Assembly: GCA_020629275.1 (NCBI GenBank)
Contig: JAHDDQ010000004.1
Span: 20,741 to 84,740 of the forward strand
Length of the DNA stretch: 64,000 nucleotides
Reading direction: 5' to 3'
Source of the DNA: Tenacibaculum sp.
GTDB lineage: Bacteria > Bacteroidota > Bacteroidia > Flavobacteriales > Flavobacteriaceae
The position numbers were made by a program, and so were the translations under genes. Under the pieces are notes generated by a model that was not told the DNA's origin, did no database searches, and saw nothing but the letters and a program-made list of their open reading frames with translations. Position 1 is the first letter of the stretch, and each line of letters begins with the position of its first letter. Positions 1 to 10,141 of the stretch are shown here, piece by piece.

Positions 1-2181
1 ATCGCCAGGAATTACCCCGTTTAAGTTTGTAACAGTCATTTTAACAACACCATCACCACTAATACTGTTAGGAGAAAATGTAATATTAGCACCAGCGGGT
101 TCACCTGAAACACTAAAAGATACTGTTTCATTAAAACCGTTTACAAAATCTAAATTCAAATCATATTCTATACTTGGATTACTAGTATTACAAATTGTTT
201 GCTTTGTTGTAGTGTTATTTAAAACAAAGGTAGGTACAGTAGAATTAATAGTAAAGTTAGAAGTATTTATATTATAAAAAATATTATCAATAGCTTCTAC
301 CATTATTCGAGCGTTAGTAGTCGGATTATTGGGTACTGTTATTGTATGACTTCCATCATTAGGAGTAGTGTTTGAAAGAGTTATAGGAAATGTTAAACCT
401 CCATCTACGGATAATTTAATTCTTACATTCTGACAGTCAATAGGAGCTTGATCAGTTGTAGATTTGTCCCAAGTAATAGTTTGTGTACTTCCTGTATTCC
501 ATGTTACAGTAGTATTCGGAGCAGTAACTAAAAACGGATTTGCATCAGTCACAGTAATTTTCATGTCATCTCTAGAGCTTGCACCACCACCGATATGATT
601 ATCACGTACTACTAAAGCAAAATTCATTTCTCTAGCTACTGTTGGTAAAACTTCCCACGTAGTGGCTAATGAACCAGACACAACAGTTGGCAATGAAGGT
701 AAATATCTATCAGGAGAATCAGTTGGAGAGATAGACCTAAATGCTGGACCAGATGTATTTGTTGAAAGAGGGGGCATAGTAGCAATCTCATTATCGATTT
801 GCTCCCAACAATAGGTTAAGCTACTGGCTCCATTAATGTCTGTTGCTGCACCTTTTAAAATAAGAGGAGTACTTTTTGGAACAGAAACATCAAATCCAGC
901 ATTAGCTACAGGCGCAGTATTACCAGTATTTATTTCTGAAGCACATGTAGTACCTTGTATGAAAGTCCACATTTGATCAATACTTACAGCGTGAAAGTGA
1001 TCATCACTATTACTTTGAACATTTGGGGCACAAATACCAGCATATCCCATAATTGTAGAAGCACTACCAGGTTCAACTGCTGTACCAGCATTTCTTTGAC
1101 AACTATTGTTTTGTGTATGAAAAGCTCCAAATTGATGTCCCATTTCATGACATACAAAGTCTATATCGAATGGATCTTGGAAAGGGGATAATAAACCTGA
1201 TTGTCCTCGAGCTTTTATGCCCGTTGTACATACACTTTCTACTCTCGCTACTCCGCTTAAATCATCAATAAGAAATAAATGTCCCATATCATAGTTTGCA
1301 TCACCAATTAAATCGTCTGCTGCAGTCTGATTTTCTACTAAACCTCCAGAAGCGCCTCCTGTGGCAAAAGGATCAGTATCTGGATCTAAGAATATTAAAG
1401 GGTTGGTTCCTCCAATTAATACAATAGTCATTCTAACCGCAATGTCTTTTTCATACACACCATTTATACGTGTCATAGAAGTATTCATAACAGAAAGTAT
1501 AGCTGCTCTTTGGTCATCTTCAGAACTTGCAGTAAGTCCTAATCGATTTATGTGGAATTGAGAATACTCACCTGTACCAGTAAGTGCTAAACGATATACC
1601 CTTAAAACTCCATCATCCGCATTTCTTTTATTGATAAGCTTATCTGTTTGCTTCTTTAAAATATCATCAGACTCTACAGAGCAATTGAAACTAGGTCTTT
1701 TACTTTTTATATCGCTCTTGTTATAAGCAATATATGTTCTGTTATCTTTTGCATAGGGATCTATATATAATGTACTTTTAGAAGACGAATAAATAGTTAT
1801 GTGAATACCATCTACTCCAATACTTAATTTACCTGTTGAAGTTGGATCATCTTTCTTTTGTATAGAATATGACTTGATAAAACCATATTTTGGGTCTAAA
1901 TCTTGAGTAAAGTTAGAAGTTTCTTGAATTGAGTATGTAGAAATTTTACCATTATTTCCAGGGAGTGAGATTGTTTTTCCTTCTCCCCTAGAAGATTGTT
2001 GTAATTCAACTTTAAATTGGTTTAAGTTTAAATTAAACAAATCAAATTTACTAGGTCGAGTTTTCCTTTGGTAGAGTTCTGTTTTAGAAGCAAGGCTATT
2101 TTGCTCTATTTTTTTCCATGAACCTTGTGCATATGTAGAACAATAGCATAGTAGGAATAGGAAGAGTGTTGTTTTTTTCAT
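1..2181 (-). CDS. Secreted reprolysin-like zinc metalloprotease, copy 1 (C-terminus outside window)
   Basis: The reading frame is open from the ATG at 2179-2181 to the left edge, so the C-terminal part is missing. It begins with a signal peptide (MKKTTLFLFLLCYCSTYAQG). A propeptide-like region follows, then a reprolysin/M12B-type catalytic domain with the zinc motif HEMGHQFGAFH near residue 343 and a downstream Met-turn (TIMGYAGICAPN). After that come Ig/PKD-like segments. Its catalytic domain is about 90% like copy 2, but its post-catalytic region differs from copies 2 and 3. By family it is a zinc endopeptidase acting outside the cell. The type IX sorting domain seen in the other two copies would lie beyond the edge. 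It is the last of three tandem genes on the minus strand, with its own 5' intergenic region. Confidence 0.88.
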   Translation of the reverse strand, partial: MKKTTLFLFLLCYCSTYAQGSWKKIEQNSLASKTELYQRKTRPSKFDLFNLNLNQFKVELQQSSRGEGKTISLPGNNGKISTYSIQETSNFTQDLDPKYGFIKSYSIQKKDDPTSTGKLSIGVDGIHITIYSSSKSTLYIDPYAKDNRTYIAYNKSDIKSKRPSFNCSVESDDILKKQTDKLINKRNADDGVLRVYRLALTGTGEYSQFHINRLGLTASSEDDQRAAILSVMNTSMTRINGVYEKDIAVRMTIVLIGGTNPLIFLDPDTDPFATGGASGGLVENQTAADDLIGDANYDMGHLFLIDDLSGVARVESVCTTGIKARGQSGLLSPFQDPFDIDFVCHEMGHQFGAFHTQNNSCQRNAGTAVEPGSASTIMGYAGICAPNVQSNSDDHFHAVSIDQMWTFIQGTTCASEINTGNTAPVANAGFDVSVPKSTPLILKGAATDINGASSLTYCWEQIDNEIATMPPLSTNTSGPAFRSISPTDSPDRYLPSLPTVVSGSLATTWEVLPTVAREMNFALVVRDNHIGGGASSRDDMKITVTDANPFLVTAPNTTVTWNTGSTQTITWDKSTTDQAPIDCQNVRIKLSVDGGLTFPITLSNTTPNDGSHTITVPNNPTTNARIMVEAIDNIFYNINTSNFTINSTVPTFVLNNTTTKQTICNTSNPSIEYDLNLDFVNGFNETVSFSVSGEPAGANITFSPNSISGDGVVKMTVTNLNGVIPGD

Positions 2182-2340
2182 TTGGTAGTTTTTATACTTA
2201 GTTTTTGTTTTCGAGGTATTGATATGTGTTATATCTTTGTAAATGTATGAATTAAAGAATAATTTTCAGTGTTTTTTTAAGTAAAGAGCCTAATTAGGCT
2301 GTATAAACGAGCTTACATAGATGTTCAATATTTAGAATAA

Positions 2341-2373
2341 AAAAAAGGAACGTTTTAGAAACGCTCCTTTTTT
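2341..2373 (-). terminator. Intrinsic terminator after metalloprotease copy 2
   Basis: A 9-bp stem (ggaacgttt at 2347-2355 with aaacgctcc at 2359-2367, one G-U pair) lies between A and T runs, 28 bp after the stop codon of the minus-strand gene. It separates copy 2 from copy 1 and suggests separate transcripts. Confidence 0.75.
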
Positions 2374-2400
2374 ATTCTATTATGAAAGAAAAATTATATC

Positions 2401-5376
2401 TTATTTAATAATTAGTTTTTTAATGGTTTGTTTACCTCCATTATTAACTTTTAGTAAATAAATACCAGCATTGTAGTTATCGAAACTTAATTCTTTAGAG
2501 AAAATAGAAGATGTATTTTTGAATTCTAAATTTTCAATTAACCTTCCACCTAAATCAAATAATTGTACAGCTACTTTAGCTGTATTTAATACTTCAAAAC
2601 TTAGATTAAATTTACCTGAAGAAGGATTAGGGAATAAATTAAACTTGTTGAAAGAGAAATCATCAACAGTTGCTGTAGGTGCATCAACAAAAACAGTATA
2701 ATCCTCAACTTCACCATTAAATCCACCTTCACAAGAATTAGGGTCTCCTTCCGATACAACTTTAGTTGTTACTCTAAAAGTCGTATTACCAGGTTTAGCA
2801 TCGTTAGGTACCGTTAAATTATAAGGACTTGCGCTAGTAGTAGTAACACCAGAAGAAGAGGCAGAACCTAAATCATACTCTTCATTAGCGTCAAATTGAC
2901 AATTTTGATTCCAGTCAATCCAAACAAAAGTTCTTGTAGAAACAGGAGTAAAAGGAGTACTAGTTGTATTAACATCAATACTTATTTGATGATCTTCTCC
3001 AGGTTTAACTGTAGTAGATATTGATTTAAAATCACTATAACCGTTCGTCTTAGTTGAAGCGTTATCAATAGTATTAAACTGTACGTCTCTTGTTGATATT
3101 TGAGATGTTGTAGAACCTATTGATTCACATACATCATTGCTAAGGTTAAGATTTATATCTATGCTTTTATTTACTGAAGCCGAAGTAGCTATTACAGAAA
3201 ATGTGTACGGACCAGCAGGAATATTATCAATATTTGAAATAGTTAATACAATGGTTTGGTTTCCTGTAAAATTATTTTTATCAAAGTTCACTGTAGCATT
3301 GGTAGGAGCATTGTTAACAGATAATGTAATATCATCAGAAAAGCCGTTTCCAATTGTAAATTCTAGTTCGAAATCTAAAGCACTAGCTGAAGTTTTACAG
3401 ATACCTAAATCACCAGTTTTGTTCACCAATGTAAAATCAGGTGTGTTATTTATAGAGAACTTCTTCGAAATATTATAAAAAATATTATCAGCAGCTTCTA
3501 TCATTAAAATAGCATCATCAGTAAAAGCAAGATTAGGTAAGGTTACCATTTCACTACCATCATTATTAGTATTCATTGCTAACTGTGTTGGAAAAGTAAC
3601 ACCACCGTCAGTTGATAATAGAATGTTTACTTTCTGGCAATTAATAGGTGCAACATTAGTTCCGCTTACGTTCCAAGTAATCTCTCTGCTTGTATTAGGT
3701 CCCCAGTTAAATTGATCATTAACAGTAAAAGGTTGGCTTTCTACTATAGTTACTTTTAAATCGTCTCTAGAACTTGAACCACCGCCGATATGATTGTCAC
3801 GAACTACTAAGGCAAAATTCATTTCTCTTTCTACTAAAGGTAGAACTTCCCACGTACTAGCTAATGTACCAGACACTACAGTTGGTAATGCAGGTAAATA
3901 TCGATTAGGAGAAGCAGTAGGAGAGATAGATCTAAATGCTGGACCCCCAGTACTTGTTGCAACAGGAGGCATCGTCGCGATTTCGTTGTCTATTTGTTCC
4001 CAACAGTATGTTAAACTAGCAGTACCATCTGCATCAGTAGCAGTACCTTTTAAAACAAGAGGAGTTCCTTTTGGAACTGATACATCAGAACCAGCATTGG
4101 CTACTGGAGCTGCATTTCCTGTATTGGTTTCTGTAGCACAAGTTGTAGTTTGTATGAAAGTCCACATTTGATCAATACTTACAGCGTGAAAATGGTCATC
4201 ACTATTACTTTGAACGTTTGGAGCACAAATACCAGCATATCCCATGATTGTGGAAGCACTACCAGGTTCTACAGCAGTACCTGCATTTCTTTGACAACTA
4301 TTGTTTTGCGTGTGTAAAGCTCCAAATTGATGGCCCATTTCATGACACACAAAATCAATATCGAATGGATCTTGAAAAGGCGATAATAAACCTGATTGCC
4401 CCTGAGCTTTAGCACCTGGTAAACATACACTTCTTACTCTAGCTACTCCACTCAAATTATCGATAAGAAATAAATGTCCCATGTCATAATTTGCATCACC
4501 AATTAAATCATCAGCTGCAGTTTGATTTTCATCTAAACCTCCAGAAGCACCACCTGAGGCAAAAGGATCAGTATCTGGATCTAAAAAGATTAAAGGGTTG
4601 GTTCCTCCAATTAAGACAATAGTCATTCTAACAGCAACGTCTTTTTCGTAGACACCATTAATACGTGTCATAGAAGTATTCATAACTGAGAGCACAGCTG
4701 CTCTTTGGTCATCTTCAGAACTTGCAGTAAGCCCTAAGCGATTAATATGAAATTGAGAATATTCGCCAGTTCCTGTTAAAGCTAAACGATATGTTCTTAA
4801 TACTCCATCATCAGCATTTTTTTTATTGATAAGTTTATCTGCTTGTTTTTCTAAAGTATCATCAAATTCCACAGAGCAATTAAAATCGGGTCTATTATTT
4901 TTAATATCCTTTTTATTATACGCTATGTATGTTTCATTGTCTTTAGTGTAAGGGTCTATAAACAATGTGCTTGCAGTAGATGAGTAAATAGTTATATGGA
5001 CACCATCTTTACCTATACTCAATTTACCTGTTGAAGTTGGATCATTAATTTTTTGTAAAGAGTAAGATTTAATAAAACCATACTTAGGATCTAAACTTTC
5101 AGTAAAGTTAGAGGTTTCTTTGATGGAATATGTTGAAATTTCTCCATTATTTCCAGGTAATGAAATTGTTTTTTTTATTCCTCTAGAAGATTGTTGTAAT
5201 TCTCCTTCAAACTGATTAAGATTTAAAGAAAACAGATTGAATTTTTCAGGCTGTGTCTTTCTTAAATGTAGCTCACTCTTTGAAGCTATATTTTTGGAAT
5301 CCATTTTTTTCCACGAACTTTGCGAATAGGTAAAACTTACACACAACAAAAGTAGAAGTGACGTAATTTTTCTCAT
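2401..5376 (-). CDS. Secreted reprolysin-like zinc metalloprotease, copy 2 (mosaic)
   Basis: The 991-residue protein has, in order: signal peptide (cleavage after TYSQ), propeptide-like region, reprolysin-type catalytic domain with HEMGHQFGALH near residue 344 and a Met-turn (TIMGYAGICAPN), a PKD-like region (SDVSVPKGTPLVLKGTATD), a GEVED domain (DWNQNCQFDANEEYD ... GEVEDYTVFV), and a C-terminal type IX secretion sorting domain of about 75 residues (NLFPNPSSGKFNLSFE, ending KKLIIK). The likely role is an extracellular zinc protease secreted by the T9SS. The catalytic half resembles copy 1. The signal peptide, 5' flank and C-terminal half match copy 3, including a 709-bp identical tract, so this copy looks like a recombinant of its neighbours. 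Confidence 0.93.
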   Translation of the reverse strand: MRKITSLLLLLCVSFTYSQSSWKKMDSKNIASKSELHLRKTQPEKFNLFSLNLNQFEGELQQSSRGIKKTISLPGNNGEISTYSIKETSNFTESLDPKYGFIKSYSLQKINDPTSTGKLSIGKDGVHITIYSSTASTLFIDPYTKDNETYIAYNKKDIKNNRPDFNCSVEFDDTLEKQADKLINKKNADDGVLRTYRLALTGTGEYSQFHINRLGLTASSEDDQRAAVLSVMNTSMTRINGVYEKDVAVRMTIVLIGGTNPLIFLDPDTDPFASGGASGGLDENQTAADDLIGDANYDMGHLFLIDNLSGVARVRSVCLPGAKAQGQSGLLSPFQDPFDIDFVCHEMGHQFGALHTQNNSCQRNAGTAVEPGSASTIMGYAGICAPNVQSNSDDHFHAVSIDQMWTFIQTTTCATETNTGNAAPVANAGSDVSVPKGTPLVLKGTATDADGTASLTYCWEQIDNEIATMPPVATSTGGPAFRSISPTASPNRYLPALPTVVSGTLASTWEVLPLVEREMNFALVVRDNHIGGGSSSRDDLKVTIVESQPFTVNDQFNWGPNTSREITWNVSGTNVAPINCQKVNILLSTDGGVTFPTQLAMNTNNDGSEMVTLPNLAFTDDAILMIEAADNIFYNISKKFSINNTPDFTLVNKTGDLGICKTSASALDFELEFTIGNGFSDDITLSVNNAPTNATVNFDKNNFTGNQTIVLTISNIDNIPAGPYTFSVIATSASVNKSIDINLNLSNDVCESIGSTTSQISTRDVQFNTIDNASTKTNGYSDFKSISTTVKPGEDHQISIDVNTTSTPFTPVSTRTFVWIDWNQNCQFDANEEYDLGSASSSGVTTTSASPYNLTVPNDAKPGNTTFRVTTKVVSEGDPNSCEGGFNGEVEDYTVFVDAPTATVDDFSFNKFNLFPNPSSGKFNLSFEVLNTAKVAVQLFDLGGRLIENLEFKNTSSIFSKELSFDNYNAGIYLLKVNNGGKQTIKKLIIK
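2426..3134. repeat. 709-bp tract identical to 5636-6344
   Basis: Reading the two regions side by side at an offset of 3210, every base from 2426 to 3134 matches 5636 to 6344. The first differences are at 2425 and 3135, and beyond 3135 identity falls to roughly 93%. The tract encodes the GEVED and sorting domains of metalloprotease copies 2 and 3. This pattern is expected from recent gene conversion. Confidence 0.9.
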
Positions 5377-5559
5377 AAGGTGAATTTTAAAATTATTATA
5401 TTATCTATTAATTATGTATATAATTATCAATGATTTAATAAGTATATGAATTAGTTGGTAAAAATATGAATAAAAATGTATACTTGGTATAATTATTTTT
5501 TAAATGAATTAGGAGTTATGTTTGCTTACTAAGCAATAAGCAATAAGCAACAAGTGAAA

Positions 5560-5591
5560 AAAAAGGAGCGTCTTAGAACGCTCCCTTTTTT
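5560..5591 (-). terminator. Intrinsic terminator after metalloprotease copy 3
   Basis: The stem GGAGCGT (5565-5571) pairs with ACGCTCC (5578-5584) and is flanked by A/T runs just after the stop of the minus-strand gene. It is nearly the same sequence as the terminator of copy 2. Next to it, at 5529-5554, is a short threefold repeat of AAGCAAT. Confidence 0.75.
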
Positions 5592-5610
5592 ATCTTAAAA
5601 ATGATGAAAT

Positions 5611-8589
5611 TTATTTAATAATTAGTTTTTTAATAGTTTGTTTACCTCCATTATTAACTTTTAGTAAATAAATACCAGCATTGTAGTTATCGAAACTTAA
5701 TTCTTTAGAGAAAATAGAAGATGTATTTTTGAATTCTAAATTTTCAATTAACCTTCCACCTAAATCAAATAATTGTACAGCTACTTTAGCTGTATTTAAT
5801 ACTTCAAAACTTAGATTAAATTTACCTGAAGAAGGATTAGGGAATAAATTAAACTTGTTGAAAGAGAAATCATCAACAGTTGCTGTAGGTGCATCAACAA
5901 AAACAGTATAATCCTCAACTTCACCATTAAATCCACCTTCACAAGAATTAGGGTCTCCTTCCGATACAACTTTAGTTGTTACTCTAAAAGTCGTATTACC
6001 AGGTTTAGCATCGTTAGGTACCGTTAAATTATAAGGACTTGCGCTAGTAGTAGTAACACCAGAAGAAGAGGCAGAACCTAAATCATACTCTTCATTAGCG
6101 TCAAATTGACAATTTTGATTCCAGTCAATCCAAACAAAAGTTCTTGTAGAAACAGGAGTAAAAGGAGTACTAGTTGTATTAACATCAATACTTATTTGAT
6201 GATCTTCTCCAGGTTTAACTGTAGTAGATATTGATTTAAAATCACTATAACCGTTCGTCTTAGTTGAAGCGTTATCAATAGTATTAAACTGTACGTCTCT
6301 TGTTGATATTTGAGATGTTGTAGAACCTATTGATTCACATACATTATTACTAAGGCTAAGGTTAATGTCTATACTTTTATTTACTGAAGCCGAAGCAGCC
6401 ATTACAGAAAATGTGTACGGACCAGCAGGAATATTATCAATATTAGAAATAGTTAATAAAACAGTTTGGTTTCCTGTAAAATTATTTTTATCGAAGCTCA
6501 CTGTAGCATTGGTAGGAGCATTGTTAACAGATAATGTAATATCATCAGAGAAGCCATTTCCAGTATTAAACTGTAGTTCAAAATCTAAAGCACTAGCTGA
6601 TGATTTACAGATACCTAAATCACCGGTTTTGTTCACTAATGTAAAATCAGGTGTATTATTTATAGAAAATTTCTTTGAAATATTATAAAAAATGTTGTCA
6701 GCAGCTTCTATCATTAAAATAGCATCATCAGTAAAAGCAAAATTAGGTAAGGTTACCATTTCACTACCATCATTATCAGTATTCATTGCTAACTGTGTAG
6801 GGAAAGTAATACCACCATCAGTTGATAATAGAATGTTTACTTTCTGACAATTAATAGGTGCAGCATTAGTTCCGCTTACGTTCCAAGTAATATCTCTACT
6901 TGTATTAGGTCCCCAGTTAAATTGATCATTAACAGTAAAAGGTTGACTTTCTACTATAGTTACTTTTAAATCGTCTCTAGAACTACCAGCTCCTCCAGGA
7001 TTATTATCACGAACCACTAGAGCAAAATTCATCTCTCTTGCAACCGAAGGTAAAACCTCCCATGTAGTTGCAAGTGAACCAGAAGTTACTGTTGACAAAG
7101 CAGGTAAATATCTATTAGGAGAGGTTGTAGGAGATATAGATCTAAATGCTGGACCTCCAGTGCTAGTCGAGACAGGAGGCATTGCTGCGATTTCAACGTC
7201 AATCTGTTCCCAACAGTAAGTTAAGCCATTTGTGCCATCAGCATCAGTAGCTGATCCTTTCAATATTAATGGAGTACCTTTTGGAACTGATACATCAGAA
7301 CCAGCATTAGCTATTGGAGCTGCATTACCTGTGCTAGTTTCTGTAGCACAGCTTGTATTATTTTGAATGGTGTTCCACATACTAGTTAAGCTAAAAGCAT
7401 GAAAGTAGTCATCACTATTGCTTTGTACATTTGGTGCACAAATACCAGCGTATGCCATTATTGTTGATCCACTACCAGGTTCAACAGCATTTGAACCAGA
7501 GCGATTTCCACTACATGAATTATTAAATGTATGAGGACCACCAAATTGATGCCCTAATTCATGAGCTACGAAATCAACATCATAAGGGTCACCGATAGGA
7601 GAGTTTGTTCCAGTAATACCTCTACCTTTAGAACCATCGATACAAACAACACCTAAACCAGCAAGCCCACCACCACCTGTACTAAAGGTATGGCCTATAT
7701 CATAATTAGCATTTCCAATTATATTATCACAAACTGTTTGACTCTCATTAATCAATGTATTAGCGCTACTATTCGATAGATTATCTGTAGCGGCATCTAG
7801 AAAGATAAGAGGATTATTTCCACTAGAATCTAAAATTATATTCATCGTAACAGAAAGGTCTTTTTGATAAATTCCATTTACTCTGGCCATAGTGGTATTC
7901 ATGGCAGAAAGAACCGCAGCTGTTTGTTGAACTTCTGTTCCTCCACTAACGCCTTGATTACTTACATGAAATTGGGCGTATTCACCAGTACATGCTAACG
8001 CCAACCTGTAAGTTCTTAATACTCCATCATTAGCAGTTCTTTTTTCTGTAATTTGATTTATTTGTTTTTCAGCATGATTGTCATCAAACAAGCATTCAAA
8101 ATCAGTATTTGTATTTGAGATATCTTTCCTGTTGTAGGAGATATAAACTCTATTGTCCTTAGTATATGGATCTACATATAAAGTAGTATGGTCTGGAGAA
8201 TAAATTGTTATATGAACCCCGTCATTACCAAAGCTAATCTTACCGTGTGTGTTATTATTAATACTTTTAATATTGTATGATTTTATTACACCATAGATAG
8301 GATTTAAAGGTTTAGTAAAATTTGAAGCTTCCTCTAATGTAAACTCAGTAACTTTACCGTCATTCTCAGGAAGGAATATGGTGTTTTTTATCCCTTTCGA
8401 AGATTGTAATAACTCGTTTTTGAACTGATTTATGTCTAATTTGTATAGATCGAATGTTTCTGGGTTATTTTTTCTTTGGTAAAGTTCGCTTTTAGACGCT
8501 AAGTTTTCTGGATTGATTTTTTTCCACGAACTTTGCGAATAGGTAAAACTTACACACAACAGTATTAGGAATAGTGTAATTTTTCTCAT
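5611..8589 (-). CDS. Secreted reprolysin-like zinc metalloprotease, copy 3
   Basis: This 992-residue paralogue has the same layout as copy 2: signal peptide ending TYSQ, propeptide-like region, catalytic domain with HELGHQFGGPH near residue 340 and Met-turn TIMAYAGICAPN, PKD-like region, GEVED domain and T9SS type A sorting domain. In the catalytic domain it diverges from copies 1 and 2 (for example a Ser/Gly-rich stretch where they have PDTDPFA), so its substrate range may differ. The 5' end and C-terminal half are nearly the same as copy 2. It is the first of the three in transcription order, divergent from lipB. Confidence 0.93.
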   Translation of the reverse strand: MRKITLFLILLCVSFTYSQSSWKKINPENLASKSELYQRKNNPETFDLYKLDINQFKNELLQSSKGIKNTIFLPENDGKVTEFTLEEASNFTKPLNPIYGVIKSYNIKSINNNTHGKISFGNDGVHITIYSPDHTTLYVDPYTKDNRVYISYNRKDISNTNTDFECLFDDNHAEKQINQITEKRTANDGVLRTYRLALACTGEYAQFHVSNQGVSGGTEVQQTAAVLSAMNTTMARVNGIYQKDLSVTMNIILDSSGNNPLIFLDAATDNLSNSSANTLINESQTVCDNIIGNANYDIGHTFSTGGGGLAGLGVVCIDGSKGRGITGTNSPIGDPYDVDFVAHELGHQFGGPHTFNNSCSGNRSGSNAVEPGSGSTIMAYAGICAPNVQSNSDDYFHAFSLTSMWNTIQNNTSCATETSTGNAAPIANAGSDVSVPKGTPLILKGSATDADGTNGLTYCWEQIDVEIAAMPPVSTSTGGPAFRSISPTTSPNRYLPALSTVTSGSLATTWEVLPSVAREMNFALVVRDNNPGGAGSSRDDLKVTIVESQPFTVNDQFNWGPNTSRDITWNVSGTNAAPINCQKVNILLSTDGGITFPTQLAMNTDNDGSEMVTLPNFAFTDDAILMIEAADNIFYNISKKFSINNTPDFTLVNKTGDLGICKSSASALDFELQFNTGNGFSDDITLSVNNAPTNATVSFDKNNFTGNQTVLLTISNIDNIPAGPYTFSVMAASASVNKSIDINLSLSNNVCESIGSTTSQISTRDVQFNTIDNASTKTNGYSDFKSISTTVKPGEDHQISIDVNTTSTPFTPVSTRTFVWIDWNQNCQFDANEEYDLGSASSSGVTTTSASPYNLTVPNDAKPGNTTFRVTTKVVSEGDPNSCEGGFNGEVEDYTVFVDAPTATVDDFSFNKFNLFPNPSSGKFNLSFEVLNTAKVAVQLFDLGGRLIENLEFKNTSSIFSKELSFDNYNAGIYLLKVNNGGKQTIKKLIIK
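5636..6344. repeat. 709-bp tract identical to 2426-3134
   Basis: This is the partner copy of the identical tract in metalloprotease copy 2 and encodes the same GEVED and sorting-domain residues. Confidence 0.9.
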
Positions 8590-8673
8590 AAGGTGAATTT
8601 TTAAATTATTATCTAATTATTATCTGTGCAGTTATCAGTATTTTAATAAGTATGCAGACTAATCGATAAAAAT

Positions 8674-9393
8674 ATGAATAAAAACGTATATTTAGTAGAG
8701 TTATCTCAAAAAGATTATAAAGAAACTTGGGATTATCAATCTGATTTACTTCAAAGTATAGTTGATACGAAAATAAGAAGTAGGAAAGAAGCGCAAGAAT
8801 TACCAACAAATAACTACTTTTTGTTTGTAGAACATCCTCACGTTTATACACTTGGAAAAAGCGGAGATATGAAACACTTATTGTTAAGTGAAATTCAAAT
8901 GAAAGCTAAAGGAATCACCTTTCACAAGATAAATAGAGGAGGAGATATAACCTATCATGGTCCGGGACAGATAGTTGGTTATCCAATATTAGATTTAGAA
9001 AATTTCTTTACAGATATCCATAAGTATCTCCGTCTATTAGAAGAAGTTATTATAAAAACTATTGCTGAATATGGACTAAATGGAGAGAGAAGCGAAGGTG
9101 AAACAGGAGTTTGGTTGGATGTAGGTACACCGTTTGCTCGTAAAATTTGTGCGATGGGTATTCGAACGAGTAGGTGGGTAACAATGCATGGGTTTGCACT
9201 AAATGTGAATACAGATTTAGGGTATTTTGATCATATAATTCCTTGTGGTATTCGTGGTAAAGCAGTTGCCTCTATGGAGGCTGAGTTAGGAAGGAAATTA
9301 GATGTAAAAGAGGTAAAGTCTAAAATAGTAAAACACTTCAAAGGTTTATTTGAAGTTGACCAAATAATACCAAAAGAAAAAAGCGAATTGTAA
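8674..9393 (+). CDS. lipB: Octanoyltransferase LipB
   Basis: LipB moves an octanoyl group from acyl carrier protein to lipoyl domains, the first step of endogenous lipoate synthesis in the cytoplasm. The 239-residue protein has the family signature RGGDITYHGPGQIVGYPI. The catalytic lysine sits in ARKICAMGIR (about residue 157) and the acyl-carrying cysteine in IIPCGIRG (about residue 191). Length is normal for bacterial LipB. The ATG start leaves 84 bp to the divergent metalloprotease. A terminator hairpin overlaps its stop codon. Confidence 0.95.
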   Translation: MNKNVYLVELSQKDYKETWDYQSDLLQSIVDTKIRSRKEAQELPTNNYFLFVEHPHVYTLGKSGDMKHLLLSEIQMKAKGITFHKINRGGDITYHGPGQIVGYPILDLENFFTDIHKYLRLLEEVIIKTIAEYGLNGERSEGETGVWLDVGTPFARKICAMGIRTSRWVTMHGFALNVNTDLGYFDHIIPCGIRGKAVASMEAELGRKLDVKEVKSKIVKHFKGLFEVDQIIPKEKSEL

Positions 9394-9413
9394 ATTACAA
9401 TTCGCTTTTTTTT
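9381..9413 (+). terminator. Intrinsic terminator overlapping the lipB stop codon
   Basis: AAGCGAATTGTAA (9381-9393) pairs with TTACAATTCGCTT (9395-9407), followed by a T run. The 5' arm contains the last codons and stop of lipB. It is A/T-flanked on both sides, so it could also end the convergent YceI transcript. Confidence 0.8.
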
Positions 9414-9429
9414 ATAATTATAAAACTAA

Positions 9430-10071
9430 TTATTTTCTTGCTTTGATCTCAAAAGAAAATTGAATTAAGTCATTAATTGCTTTGTCTTTTAAATCGTCAA
9501 AGAATTTACCTGAACCGTACTTAACTCCAAAATCAGTTCTGTCAACGCTAAAAGGCTCACTTTTAAAAGTAATATCATTTCCGTTTTCCGTAAGTGTAGT
9601 CGGTATTGTAATACTTTTAGTAATGTCTTTGATTGTTAAGTTTCCAGTAACATGTAATTTACCTTCTTTAACTTCCGAGCTAGCAACTACGAATTTAGCA
9701 GTAGGGAACTTTTCAACATTGAAAAAATCTTTATTCTTTAAATGCCCTTCTAAGTTACCTTTCTTTTTACCTTCTAAATCTGAACATGAAATAGTTTTCA
9801 TATCTACTACAAATTCACCAGCTTTTAATACGCCATTTTCAACATCAAATAAACCTTTTTCAAGAGTTATTGTTCCATTATGAGCATCTCCTACTTTTTT
9901 GTCACCTTTCCAAGTCATTGTAGACTCTGCAACGTTTACATTATAAGAATTAATAGGGTTTACAACCTTTTGGTCTACTTTTACTTCTTCTTTAGTTTCT
10001 ACTTTTTTCTCTCCTTTACAAGATGTTAATACACTTGCAATTACAGCTAATGATAAGATTAGTTTTTTCAT
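9430..10071 (-). CDS. YceI-family lipoprotein
   Basis: The 213-residue protein starts with a lipoprotein signal (VIASVLTSC, lipidated Cys about residue 18). A YceI lipocalin-like domain follows, with typical blocks WKGDKKVGDAHNGTI, HLKNKDFFNVEKFPTAKF and SVDRTDFGVKYGSG. Family members bind isoprenoid-like lipids in the periplasm, but the ligand here is unknown. A minus-strand promoter element TATATTTG lies at 10113-10120. A second YceI protein without a lipobox lies at 43421-43984. Confidence 0.9.
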   Translation of the reverse strand: MKKLILSLAVIASVLTSCKGEKKVETKEEVKVDQKVVNPINSYNVNVAESTMTWKGDKKVGDAHNGTITLEKGLFDVENGVLKAGEFVVDMKTISCSDLEGKKKGNLEGHLKNKDFFNVEKFPTAKFVVASSEVKEGKLHVTGNLTIKDITKSITIPTTLTENGNDITFKSEPFSVDRTDFGVKYGSGKFFDDLKDKAINDLIQFSFEIKARK

Positions 10072-10141
10072 TTTGTTTTATTTATTTGTTTTTGAATTTA
10101 TTTTCCATGGCAAATATATACACTATTTACCTCCTAAGAAA

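Noticed and set aside
5529..5554. AAGCAAT repeated three times
   Set aside because: Too short and too few units for a CRISPR array or meaningful satellite; probably simple slippage.
1..8589. Tandem repeats of about 3.2 kb as a mobile or amplified element
   Set aside because: These are paralogous genes with diverged catalytic regions, no transposase and no terminal repeats.
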